Source: Agelaius tricolor
Taxonomy: Eukaryota; Chordata; Aves; Passeriformes; Icteridae
Reading direction: 5' to 3'
Assembly (NCBI GenBank): GCA_023055355.1
Contig: JALJCS010000052.1
Coordinates: 513,501 to 577,500, forward strand
DNA length: 64,000 bases
The notes under the pieces were generated by a model. It had not been told where the DNA came from, did no database searches, and saw only the letters and a list, made by a program, of their open reading frames with translations. Positions 1 to 8,455 of this stretch are shown piece after piece. The first letter of the stretch is position 1. The number at the start of each line of letters is the position of its first letter. Both the position numbers and the translations under genes were made by a program.

Positions 1-115
1 GACAAAAACTAACCCTCCCCCAGCTTCTCCCACGGAACACAGGCAGTGAACCAAAACCAACAGGGTTTTCGGGAAACAAATCTCTCTGCCGCTTACAGGT
101 GGGCAAAGGGGCGGA
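1..115 (+). pseudogene. gag/pol junction remnant of ERV-A
   Basis: This stretch lies directly upstream of a retroviral protease-like segment and is Pro/Thr-rich in one frame, as expected for the end of gag or the gag-pol linker. It contains stops in all useful frames and no motif I can name. The assignment rests on position only. The rest of gag and the 5' LTR would lie left of the window. Confidence 0.35.
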
Positions 116-415
116 GTGTGGGTTTATTTAAGAATGCTCACTAAAAATAAATCCGGATATATATTAAGCCCAGCTATCACGGGCCTCCACAGGCTACTAG
201 TAACCTTTTTGATTGACGTTGGGGCTCAAATCTCTGCACTGACAAAAAAGGATGCCCAGAGGTGTGGAATTGTTCCAACTAAGAGACAATGCTGTGTTCT
301 TAATGCTCTGGGAACTACAGAATCTATGAATGTTGCCTTAGCCAAACTGAGGCTCCCTGGAAATGAGCATCAACTAGTCATCAAAATGGTAATTGGGAAC
401 ATTCCAAATAATTGA
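116..415 (+). pseudogene. pol: ERV-A pol: aspartic protease remnant
   Basis: A 99-codon open stretch resembles a retroviral aspartic protease, which would cleave the Gag-Pol precursor. The active-site box reads LIDVGAQISAL. The catalytic Asp codon is at 215-217, but the usual Thr/Ser after it is Val (218-220), so the D-T/S-G signature is damaged. The ORF closes with TGA at 413-415, just before the RT part, which continues in the same frame (positions 2 mod 3). The apparent start is not a real initiator, because protease is normally made by readthrough or frameshift from gag. Identification rests on the active-site box and its place ahead of RT. Confidence 0.7.
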
Positions 416-1036
416 TTAGGAATGGGTGTCCTTGCTGGGAGGCAGTGGGAAGACTCTGAGGGATTTCTGTGGTCTTTTGGCACACTGCCACTTAACATTA
501 GGCTGCTTCAAACCGCACCCTCCCTACCCTATAATCAAACAACTCATGTAAAACAATACCCTCTACCTTCTGGTGCCAGAGAAGGTATCAAAGCAGTTCT
601 ACAGGACTTGAGAAACCAAGGGGTAATAATTCACACACATTCTCCTTTTAATTCACCCATATGGCCAGTCTGAAAAGCCAGTGGAAAGTGGAGATTAACA
701 GTAGATTTTCACAGGCTTAAAGCCAACACAGACCCTCTTACAGCACTGGTCCCAAACTTAGCTGAATTAATAACATCAATTCAAGAAAAGGCTCACTCAA
801 TCATGGCAATGGCAACTATGGATGTCAAAGACGTCTTCCTTATGATACCTATACAGCCAGAAGATATAGGGACCATTTTGCCTTCACATGGGAAAGGACG
901 GCAATACACTTGCACTAGGCTTCCCCAAGGCTACAAACACTCCTCCACTTTGGCCCACCATGCTTTAGTTGAGGAATTAGAAAAAATAGCCAAACCTGAT
1001 CCTGCTGATCCTGTAGCTGATAATCAATACATTTAA
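416..1036 (+). pseudogene. pol: ERV-A pol: reverse transcriptase fingers and palm, with stops
   Basis: The reading frame shows RT landmarks in order: a polar fingers segment with PSGAREGIK and GVIIHTHSPFNSPIWPV, then WRLTVDFHRLKANTDPL, then the first palm catalytic region MATMDVKDVFLMIPIQPED, then TRLPQGYKHSSTLAHHAL. These match gammaretrovirus-like avian ERV polymerases. TGA at 671-673 interrupts it after PIWPV. At the second catalytic box the sequence reads Tyr-Ile-stop-Asp: Tyr 1028-1030, Ile 1031-1033, TAA 1034-1036, Asp 1037-1039. The first Asp of the YxDD pair is therefore a stop codon. An 18-G run follows. The enzyme cannot be made whole from this copy. Confidence 0.88.
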
Positions 1037-1044
1037 GACACTCT

Positions 1045-1062
1045 GGGGGGGGGGGGGGGGGG
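1045..1062 (+). repeat. G18 homopolymer next to the RT active site
   Basis: Eighteen consecutive G residues are followed by further G-rich sequence to about 1079. The run sits a few bases after the Tyr-Ile-stop-Asp position of the RT pseudogene. The same reading frame resumes on the far side, so the net length change is compatible with a multiple of three. G-quadruplex formation is possible. Assembly length error is likely in such a run. Confidence 0.95.
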
Positions 1063-1081
1063 TGGTGGGGAGGGGGGGAAG

Positions 1082-1738
1082 GATGAAATAGAGGTAGTAG
1101 GGAAACATCAGCAGAAAATAATCTCTCACTTAAAAAGTCTTGATTTGCAGATACCCGCAGAGAAAATTCAGAAACCTTCTCAGGAAGTGAAGATTTTGAG
1201 AATTTGGTGGAAAGGAGGCATGACATGTATTCCACCCGATACCCTAACCTCTTTAGATCAGATTCAAAGGCCTGAATTGAGGAAAGATCTCCAGCAAGCT
1301 CTAGGACTATTAGTGTTCTGGAGAAAACACATCCCAGATTTCTCAATAATTGCTAGGCCGTTTTTTGACTTGCTGAGGAAAAGGATGAAATGGGATTGGA
1401 CTCCTTCTCAGGAAGAAGCATTGCAATTACTGATTTTTGAGGCAACAGCTCACCAAGCACTAGGCCCTATCCATCCCACAGATCCCTTTCAGGTGGAATG
1501 GGGATTTGCCTCCTCAGGGCTATCAGTACACATTTGGCAGTGGGGTCCCGAGGGTCCAACGGGGCCTCTTGGTTTTTATTCCTGTGGTTTCAAAGATGCT
1601 GAGAAAAGATACACTACCTGGGAAAAGGGGTTGTTTGTAGTTAGCTTAGCTCTCCTAGAAGAGGAAAAAATTGCATGACAAGAGCTTATTGTATTAAGAA
1701 GCCCTTTCAAAGTTATCAAAATCGTCACTAATGGGAGC
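1082..1738 (+). pseudogene. pol: ERV-A pol: RT thumb and connection
   Basis: In the same frame as the palm, the sequence shows the post-palm helix region (DLQIPAEKIQ), then a segment with LGLLVFWRKHIPDFS and ARPFFDLLRK, and a connection domain with FYSCGFKDAEKRYTTWEKGLFVVS. These are typical of gammaretroviral RT thumb and connection. TGA at 1676-1678 closes the ORF. The coding sense then moves to another frame (positions 1 mod 3) across the C-rich tract at 1739-1752, which is the likely frameshift site. Upstream it is continuous with the RT palm, apart from the G-run. Confidence 0.75.
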
Positions 1739-2547
1739 CCCACCCCTCCCCCCCACCTGACGGGGTAGCCCAAAGGGCCTCAGTTAGGAAATGGTATGCT
1801 CAGATGGAAGGCTATTGTAATACCGTCTCAAGAACGGAAGATGCTGCTAAAAATCTAACAAGCCAAGGCACTGAGAGCCTGGTTAGCAGCCAAGATAAAT
1901 CTGCCTCTGTAATCAAAGCTGCCCTTCCTTTCTCCCCCGAACAAGCAGCAAGTTCTTGGTTCACAGATGCCTCTGCAAAACGGGAAGGGAAGGTATGGAG
2001 ATCTAGAACAGCTGTCTTACACAATTCATTTGGTGAAAGAATCATTACCGAAGGGGAAGGCAGCGCTCAGGCTGGGGAACTCATAGCTGTTTGGAGTGTT
2101 TTCCAATGTGAGGCACAGAACATTTCTCTTGTCTGCATTTATACCGACTCTTACGCAGTGTACAAAGGTTGTACCGAGTGGCTTCCTTGCTGGCAGCAAA
2201 ATGATTGGGAAGTTCACAGAATTCCAGTGTGGCAAAAGGAAAAGGGGCAAGAAATTTTAGATGTTGCAAGCCAAGGAAATGTTGCTATTGGTTGGGTAGC
2301 TTCTCAGCAAGCAGATGGAAATCCAGCAGGAGAGTGGAAGAATAGAGCTGATGAACTAGCAAGGCTCAGCCCCCTGAAAAAGGAACTCATTCCTGAGGAC
2401 TGGGATCAACTATTAGAATGGCTGCATGTAAAAAGACAGCACACAGGTGCGAAAGATTTGTACAAAGAAGCTCATGCTTGTGGTTGGCTGGTTACCAGGG
2501 AAATGTGTAAAACATGCGTATCAGCCTGCGAGCAATGTCACAGGTGA
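1739..2547 (+). pseudogene. pol: ERV-A pol: RNase H and start of integrase zinc finger
   Basis: The open frame 1804-2547 (247 codons) carries an RNase H domain, which would remove RNA from RNA:DNA hybrids during reverse transcription. All four acidic positions are visible: Asp in WFTDAS (codon 1966-1968), Glu in AQAGEL, Asp in IYTDSYAVY, and Asp in NRADELA. The C-terminal part holds Cys/His residues (CKTCVSACEQCHR) that look like the CxxC half of the integrase zinc finger. The frame differs from the RT part because of the shift in the C-rich tract at 1739-1752. TGA at 2545-2547 ends it, and the same frame continues into integrase. Confidence 0.87.
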
Positions 2548-3258
2548 CTGGAGAGACATCCTTGAGAAGATGACCCTCTGCATTTAAGAAAGGGTAAAGG
2601 CTTATGGGACGCGTGGCAGGTAGACTATATTGGCCCCTTTAAGAAGTCAGGAGGTAAACACTTTGTGCTAGTAGGAGTAGAAAGTGTATCTGGGTTGGTT
2701 CAAGCTGATGCTTTGAAAAGAGCTACAGGTGATAATGCGGTTAAAGCTTTGCAGGGGTGGTTTGGAACTTTCCCAAAGCCACAGGAAATTCAATCTGATC
2801 ACAGGTCCCACTTCACTGCTAGAGGTGCACAGCATTGGGCAAAAGGTGAAGGAATTAAGCGGTCTTTCCACAGCCCTTTCCACTACCCTCAAGCTAAGGG
2901 GATCTTAGAAAGGACCAAGGGTTTTTTGAAAGGACTTCTGAAGCCCCGGGAGGGAAATTGGGACGTTCGGTTATGGGAAGCTGTTAAAAGAGTGAACAGT
3001 AGATGGGGGGTGAATGGATGTCCCAAAATCACTGCCTTTTGCCCAACAGCTCCAAGCATCGTTCCCTTACTACGGCGACCTGACGATTCAAAAAGTCCAG
3101 CACATTACCCTGGACAACCTGTTCTGGTGGACCTCCCTACTGTAGGGGAAGTAGCACTAGTGCTGAAAACCCCTCTGAAGAAATATGCATGGCTAGCCTC
3201 TGATGCTCTAGGGAAAGAGCATTGGATAAATACATGCTGGATAATCCTATCATTTTAA
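2548..3258 (+). pseudogene. pol: ERV-A pol: integrase core and C-terminal domain
   Basis: Same frame as RNase H, after stops at 2545-2547 and in the next few codons. The DDE core is visible: Asp in QVDYIGP (2623-2625), Asp in IQSDHRS (2797-2799) and Glu in GILERTKG (2908-2910). Thirty-six residues separate the second Asp from the Glu, one more than the canonical 35. A C-terminal region follows to the stop near 3258, with VLVDLPTVGEVALV and HWINTCWI resembling the SH3-like DNA-binding domain. The long open stretch begins at 2665, but homologous sequence starts upstream. Inactive as a whole because of the upstream stops. Confidence 0.87.
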
Positions 3259-3341
3259 CTCTTTTCTGCCCTCAGTGGAAGGATTTCTGTTGTTTTTACT
3301 TTGACAGAAGAACCCTGAGGAACATGAAAATCATCTGAACC

Positions 3342-3881
3342 ATGATAACACTGGTGATGCTTTTCTGCATCCTACCACAATTCCATGGACAGGATCCTGC
3401 TGAGTGGTTGTGGTCTGAAGCTACCCTCCATCCCACTAATGTTCTAGGAGCGTATCCCAAGGGTGGCCACCCAAACCTAGAGCCTATAGTGCTGCATGAC
3501 CCCCAGGTATATGGTCCAAGTGAGTGGGGATGGGATCAGAAGGACTGGACTAGGGCCCTAACTGGAACAATTGGTGAGTCGATTGTGGAAGCATGCAGAA
3601 AAATGGAAGGATCTCTCTATGAGAAATCCACCTCCATCACAGTTGCCGGAAATTTTATGGAACCAGATGGGAAAAATGATTGGGATATCCCTTCAGCGAG
3701 ACTGTGTCCTACAAACAAGTGGGAGTGTGCCAAACAAATTCCCCTTACTCTGTGTTGCTGCCAGGAGTATGTTGGTAATTACACTCTAGGTCGCAAAACG
3801 AACAATGTTGCAAGTACAAAGGATTGTAAAAATGAACCAATTGATTGCTGGCATAATTTGACGTTAACTAAACCGACTTAA
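3342..3881 (+). pseudogene. env: ERV-A env: N-terminal surface unit (SU)
   Basis: A 179-codon frame begins 83 bases after integrase with an ATG and a hydrophobic leader (MITLVMLFCILPQF), consistent with an Env signal peptide. The rest is Cys- and Trp-rich with Asn-glycosylation sequons (for example NYT and NLT). Near its end it has the module DCWHNLTLT, which recurs about 500 bases downstream in the second SU part. The frame ends at a TAA at 3879-3881 and is followed by the 57-bp tandem repeat. Position after pol and before a fusion-peptide/TM region supports SU. The receptor-binding family cannot be named from this reading. Confidence 0.65.
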
Positions 3882-3970
3882 GTGACATGCCGCTGGCAAA
3901 ATAACTTGACCAACCTGTTAGGTTGAAAAGGCTTAGTTCATAAATTTAAGATAGACGCTATAACAAAACC

Positions 3971-4135
3971 CACGCTGAGTACCGTAGTTACATCCCAGTG
4001 GAATAGACGGGACGGAGAGCATGAAGCCCACACTGAGCGCCATAGTTACACCCCAATGGGTAGAAGGGACTGAGAGCACAGAGCTGACATTGAGTACAGT
4101 AGTTACATCCTAGTGGGCAGAAGGGACTGAGAGTC
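3971..4135 (+). repeat. 57-58 bp minisatellite, about 3 units, inside env SU
   Basis: Three imperfect units can be aligned by the word CTGAGTACC/GCC/ACA followed by GTAGTTACATCCCAGTGG and GGGACTGAGAG. The anchor word starts at 3975, 4033 and 4090, giving periods of 58 and 57. A unit length of 57 would keep the reading frame. The tract separates the two SU open segments. Confidence 0.88.
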
Positions 4136-4719
4136 CCCTTAGTCAATGTGGCCTTGGTCCCAAGCTTTTGTTCACTTGGCAGGAATGGGAAAAACAAAAA
4201 GCCTGGCAGCTTCAAGGGGGAGTGGGAGAAGGAATTAGCCGAAGGATTTGTGGAACTGCTTATAGCAAAGCAATCTCCATCAGTGTTTTGACAGATCAGA
4301 CAAATAAGCGTGAACAGGTTTGTACGCCCCCAAGCGTACAAGACTGTTGGCACAATTTTACATTAACACAAACTGCAGAAGTAGTTTGTCTTTGGTCCAA
4401 AACTAGTGAAGGCTTTTCTTTTAAGTTGATAATAAATGGTATGAACCAACCTTCTACTACCACCACTCCAGCCCAAGCACCGCTTATGCTTAGCCTGAGA
4501 AGTTTTGAAATTGGACCATATATAATCAGGAAAACTGGTCAACAACACATATTGTTCAATCTGGCACGGTCTCTTAAACAAGTCAAATTGCTGATGATGC
4601 AAAACAATGTCTCAGAAATTCAGCCGGCCTGTTTGCCTTTTTTGCGGACTTCCTTTGAGGGTTGGACCACCTGGCTGCAAAAACAGAAAGTCCGTTTTTT
4701 CTTTAAAAACAGACACTAA
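4136..4719 (+). pseudogene. env: ERV-A env: C-terminal SU up to the cleavage region
   Basis: The frame 4168-4719 (183 codons) contains a second copy of the DCWHN[L/F]TLT module followed by a Cys-Trp pair. A Thr/Pro-rich linker (STTTTPAQAP) comes next, then FEIGPYIIRKTGQ and PACLPFLRTSFEGWTTWLQK. Basic residues at the end (near 4715-4735, Lys-Arg-His-Asn-Arg in an adjacent frame) occupy the place of the furin site that separates SU from TM. The two SU parts lie in different frames, so at least one frameshift has occurred. Together with 3342-3881 it suggests an SU built from two related modules. Confidence 0.7.
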
Positions 4720-5662
4720 GAGACATAACCGGTGTTTTGGGAACAGGTTTTGGAATTCTAAATAGTATTGATTCTGAAGTACACTAATGGATAAATTGGC
4801 TGCCACAAAATGGTTAGAGATTTGACCAAATTAAAACAACCACTGCAATCATCCTTATTGGCTTTGGGAACACAGCAGTGCTTGCTATCAAACATATTAC
4901 CAGCTTGGGAAAAGGTCAATGTAAGTGATCACAAATTGGTAGACGGATGCACTCGGTGCTACACAAAACAACCTTTCTTTGGCTCTTAGCTGTATCCAGG
5001 CACAATTGTCGATGCAGTCAGTTGCTGCCTCAATGATAAGAGAAGGTGAAGGCAATTTTCCTACTGCAATTCAGAAAAGAATTTGGGACAGTGCCACTGA
5101 TTTTGAAAGAGAATTCCAATCCTGGTGGAACTTGGTGAATTTTACTTATCACCCCATTACAAACACAGCCACAGCTCTTGCGTTAACCGTACGCAATGCC
5201 TCAGTGCATTTGAGATTTCCTATTCTTGCATTAGGGCTAAATCATGATGGAGCTATTCCCAATCTTTCTGAACATAGACAATGGGCCCATCAAACTGGTA
5301 AAAAATGGCAACATGTTAATTTGGAATCTTCTATTGTCCGAGAACTAGGCTTCATCTGTGAAAGTAATGCAATTACAGCTCAGGATGTTTGTTTGGACAC
5401 AGAACAAAATATCTGTCATTTTGAAATTCGTCCTAACGAGACTTTCGAAACAGTCCTTAAATATATAGGCAATGGGTGTGGGTGCTCTAGAACTGCTTGT
5501 GATACGGTATTTGTAGAAAATGCAGTAGTGGATAGTAAAAATCATTCAAATTGTTGCGCTTGTAACTTTACAAAATTGAGGGATGTGATTTTTCTTCAGA
5601 AGCTCCAGTTACCTCCCATTACCTTTTTCAATCCAATTAAAGACTGATTCACAAACTATTAC
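4720..5662 (+). pseudogene. env: ERV-A env: TM fusion peptide and ectodomain
   Basis: Just after the basic cleavage region a Gly-rich hydrophobic segment (GVLGTGFGILNSIDSEV, about 4735-4785) has the character of a fusion peptide, then meets a stop. The long open part 4979-5647 (222 codons) starts with an Ala/Gln/Ser helix (IQAQLSMQSVAASMIREGEG) like the N-terminal heptad region. It then has FQSWWNLVNFTYHP and a Cys-rich portion with ICES, CLDTEQNICHFEI, GNGCGCSRTAC and NHSNCCACNF, plus several sequons. The ectodomain is cut at 5662 by an inserted solo LTR and resumes at 6334. Normal role: membrane fusion during entry. Here broken. Confidence 0.75.
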
Positions 5663-6333
5663 TGTCCTAGGGTGACGTTATGATGCTTGTATCCCCATCC
5701 GTGTGTTCTGTTGATGCTGGATATCATGTTCTGTGCCTTCAAGACTGGCTGTGAAGAGCGAATGTTTTGTTTTGGTTTTGCTATCAGCCGCTCCCCCACA
5801 GCTGGCGCGACACAGAGACAGGGCAGTACATGGGTGCTGCTTTTGCTTTTTGCTTTGCTTTTCGCTTTGCTCTTGCTTCGGCTTTGCTCCTGCTTTGCTC
5901 TTGCTTTTTTGCTCCTGCTCATTAGTTAGTTTAGCTAAGCAGTCCAAATTTTCCCTGGACTGTTTCTCCTTTCCCTTCTTTGGACCTACTCGGACCTGCT
6001 CCGGACTGGGACCTGGGAAACACCGAGAGTTTGCACCTTGCGGCCAAGGTGCAGCAGCTACCCCAGCACAGGACAGACTGATAACAGAGCGAGCACTCCC
6101 CAGAGAGACTTTCTGAAGTTGTCTACTTTTTCAGAGCGGTGAAAGAGTGGTGCCATCTGGTATTGTTCCTTTTGTGTGCTGCGGGGTGCTTTGCCTGTTA
6201 CAGAAACAGGTTCTTTCCACTTGTTTCCAAGGAATCCTTCCCGACCCGGTTGGGGGGAGGGGCCGTGTGGGTTTGTTTTCTGGAGGGTCCACCTTTTGGA
6301 GGTTTTCTCCCAAATTTGCCCGAAACCAGGACA
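5663..6333 (+). mobile_element. Solo LTR (TGTCCT...AGGACA family) inserted in ERV-A env
   Basis: A 671-bp element begins TGTCCTAGGGTGACG and ends AACCAGGACA, with 6-bp terminal inverted repeats TGTCCT/AGGACA. Two other copies occur on the minus strand, at 35637-36236 and 50197-51546, the latter interrupted. The left flank is ATTAC and the right flank TTCAC, matching at 3 of 5 positions, so a 5-bp target duplication is only weakly visible. Env TM coding resumes directly after it, with no primer-binding site or gag, so it is solo. It contains a TTTTGC/GCTTT-rich stretch at about 5838-5925. The position matching the AATAAA of the sister copies reads CAGAAA, so the polyadenylation signal looks lost. 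Five-bp duplications in the sister copies point to an ERVL-like class. Confidence 0.88.
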
Positions 6334-6760
6334 TTCACCTACTCCCATTGGGATGAACATTACTTTGGTAAAGCAATCTTTGCTTCATCAGGACTTCATT
6401 GAAATATTGGAGAAGATCAAGAAGAATAGACAGAAAGCACTGGTAACTGTTCATCACAATGTGAAAGAAATACACCATGTCATAGAGAGAGTAAGAAAAG
6501 ATGCTGAACACAGGTGGTAGGATACTCTTTTTGGGTGGTCACCTACTGCCACAAGAGTCCTGAACAGTATGTGTCATCCCATCATTGCCCTTTTGCGTTT
6601 CGTTTTGATTGGGGTTTTTTAATCAGCAATCTTACTCATTATGAATTGGAGAATGATGAAAGAGTTAACAAAATTGATGTCTGTCATTAATGCACACAAC
6701 TTGGCTGATGTCCTTTTCACTGTGGCCATCTCCAAGACTATTGACACAAGGCGACTATAA
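6334..6760 (+). pseudogene. env: ERV-A env: TM membrane-proximal, transmembrane and tail segment
   Basis: Coding resumes right after the solo LTR in one frame (positions 2 mod 3), running from the Pro-Thr-Pro-Ile-Gly-Met context to TAA at 6758-6760. Visible parts are a helical segment rich in Lys/His/Glu, then W-stop-DTLFGWSPTATR, then a hydrophobic membrane span (IIALLRFVLIGVF, stop, SAILLIM), and a basic tail with WRMMKELTKLM. Stops are TAG 6518-6520, in place of the second Trp of the motif, and TAA 6620-6622, inside the membrane span. Apparent ORFs that start inside the LTR and run into this segment are chimeric and not natural starts. Confidence 0.75.
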
Positions 6761-7156
6761 ATGAGAGGATGTGTTTTGAAATCGTCTTCAATTTTCTTTG
6801 AAGATTATAAGAAAATTACTTTTGATTTTTGGTGAATTGTTTTGAAAAAAAATATTTTAAATGAACTGTTGTTGATTTGTTTATTGCTTTATTGCCTTTG
6901 ATTATTTGTGATTAGTTTCAGATATTTGAAAAAAATGTTTCAAAATAATATGGTTTAAATTCCTGTTATTATATTTCTTTCTTGTTTCCTTACCCCCGCC
7001 TTTTTTTATCTTTTCTTGTCCTTCCCTTCTCTCTCTCCGTCTGACGTATTGTCTCTGCTTTCCAGGATATGCTACCAATGCGCGACAAGTACACAACAAT
7101 AGTACAGAACACTGCTGATGAAGACCCTTTGAAGCCTGTCGTGACTCACCAGGTGC
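6761..7156 (+). other. AT-rich 3' region of ERV-A with a strong candidate 3' splice site
   Basis: Non-coding AT-rich DNA is followed by a long pyrimidine tract (about 6962-7064) ending in TGCTTTCCAG, a good 3' splice acceptor. After it comes about 30 codons of open sequence (DMLPMRDKYTTIV...) to a TGA. This could be a spliced downstream exon of the provirus or chance. The ERV-A 3' LTR is not recognisable here. The segment lies just left of the duplicated block and is absent from copy B. Confidence 0.4.
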
Positions 7157-8254
7157 TGTGAGAGACGGTCTGAGGTTCCCCCCATTTGCCTCACGACCGT
7201 CCACAGGACCGATATCAGGACCCTGAGGACCCCGATGGGACCTCTGGCCTGCCAGTAATGGATGAACACCAAAAATCCTGAGGCCCCTGAGCAGAATTCT
7301 GGCCTGCCAAGTGATTGTTCACAGCTGTGTCTTCAGTGACTGCTTCTAGCAGGGCCTGCCAAGGGGCGACCCGGCCTATATGCTTGCGCCTGCTTCACGA
7401 CAATAGACCAGGAATTTTCCCACCTCTTGGCCAGATGAACTTGCTGGGGCAACTTGGTAGCCCCCCCATGGAAAATCCTTCCTCTGCTCCACTACCACCG
7501 TGAGGCACCGAGGTTGAAGCCCCCCTACCAAGGACTGAGACTGAGACACCTGTAATTCTGATGCAGGGGTGCTGGCCTGACTGAAGCAGGATGCCTGCTG
7601 AGTGTTGCCTACAGATGTGCCTACAGGACCTAGACTGGTTTCCCCCAGAAAGCAGTCCTGAAACAGTGGGTCCCACTCACTGCTGCTACTGACTTATCCT
7701 GCTGAGAACATGGACTGTCTGTACCCGTCTTCAATACCTTTTTCCCCCTCAGCAATTTCAATAGACTTCTTCTTCTTGATTGGATCTGTTCCCCCTCAGC
7801 CATTTCAAGATTCTGTTTCCCCCCTCAGCAATGGACTATAATAGAACCTTGAGTTCACCAGGACTTTGAGATCTTCCCAACGTGACTAGGCAAACTCTAT
7901 CGGCCGGACTAAGAGGACTTAGTCTCTCCATGTGTGGTAGCTATACTCCTCTCTCTTTCTCCCCCTCTTTTTTATTCTTTTCCTCTCCCTGATTCCTTTC
8001 AGGCATTTGCTGTGGTCATTCTATAAAGGTGCATTTCTTTTGATTGATACTGCAATCCCCTTTCCAGGTTGTCTGTTGCACTCCCAGATCAGTTAACCAA
8101 CCAACCAGTTAACCAACCCGTTGGTATGAGCGGATGGTGACAATACCTTCTTTCAAGCTGAAATTGGTTCTAGTCCATAGAAGCACACTGGTAGGTAAAA
8201 GTAGACTCTAAAAGATAACATTCAAAACGTATTTCCCTTGTCTTCCCATTAAAG
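7157..8254. other. Unassigned left part of copy A
   Basis: No known gene or LTR is recognised. The sequence is C/T-rich in places, with three spaced repeats of a CCCCCTCAGCAAT-like word (about 7743, 7794 and 7822), each resembling a splice acceptor, and CCTTTCAG near 8000. A 63-codon open stretch (7315-7503) is Pro-rich but lacks an ATG. A short tandem word AACCAACCAGTT occurs at about 8095-8120. It could be retroviral 3' UTR-like DNA, but that is a guess. Confidence 0.5.
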
Positions 8255-8455
8255 CAAGTGAAGAAAGCAGACAGGAGATCTTCAGATAACATGCTATGCA
8301 AATTGAAAAGATTCTGTCCTTATTTGAAGCAACTGAGGAACTCACACAATGAAATACAGTTCAGACAGATGGAAGGGTCACAGATGATGTCAAATCTGTA
8401 CTTCCAATGTTTGAATGAAGCAAGATTTCTTGAAGTACAATCCTATACAATGAAG
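8255..8455 (+). other. Candidate 67-codon internal exon (copy A)
   Basis: A 201-bp open segment is bounded by AG (8253-8254, after a pyrimidine-rich stretch with CTTGTCTTCCCATTAAAG) and by a good donor, AAG|GTGAGT, at 8455/8456. The length is exactly 67 codons, so it would be a phase-symmetric exon. The encoded peptide is basic and mixed in composition (for example KLKRFCPYLKQL and NLYFQCLNEARFLEV), without low complexity. I do not recognise the family. The same exon with both splice sites is kept in copy B, with three differences, all amino acid-changing. The acceptor is weak, and upstream the frame closes at 8216. It may be a pseudogene exon or chance. Confidence 0.35.

Noticed and set aside
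5678..5947. Lys/Ser/Gln-rich reverse frames
   Set aside because: They read the TTTTGC-rich part of the solo LTR backwards.
5663..6333. 5' LTR of a second full provirus
   Set aside because: No primer-binding site or gag follows; the interrupted TM gene resumes immediately, so the LTR is solo.
6139..6520. Open frames that run from the LTR into env TM
   Set aside because: They start inside the inserted LTR and cross the junction; chimeric, not natural genes.
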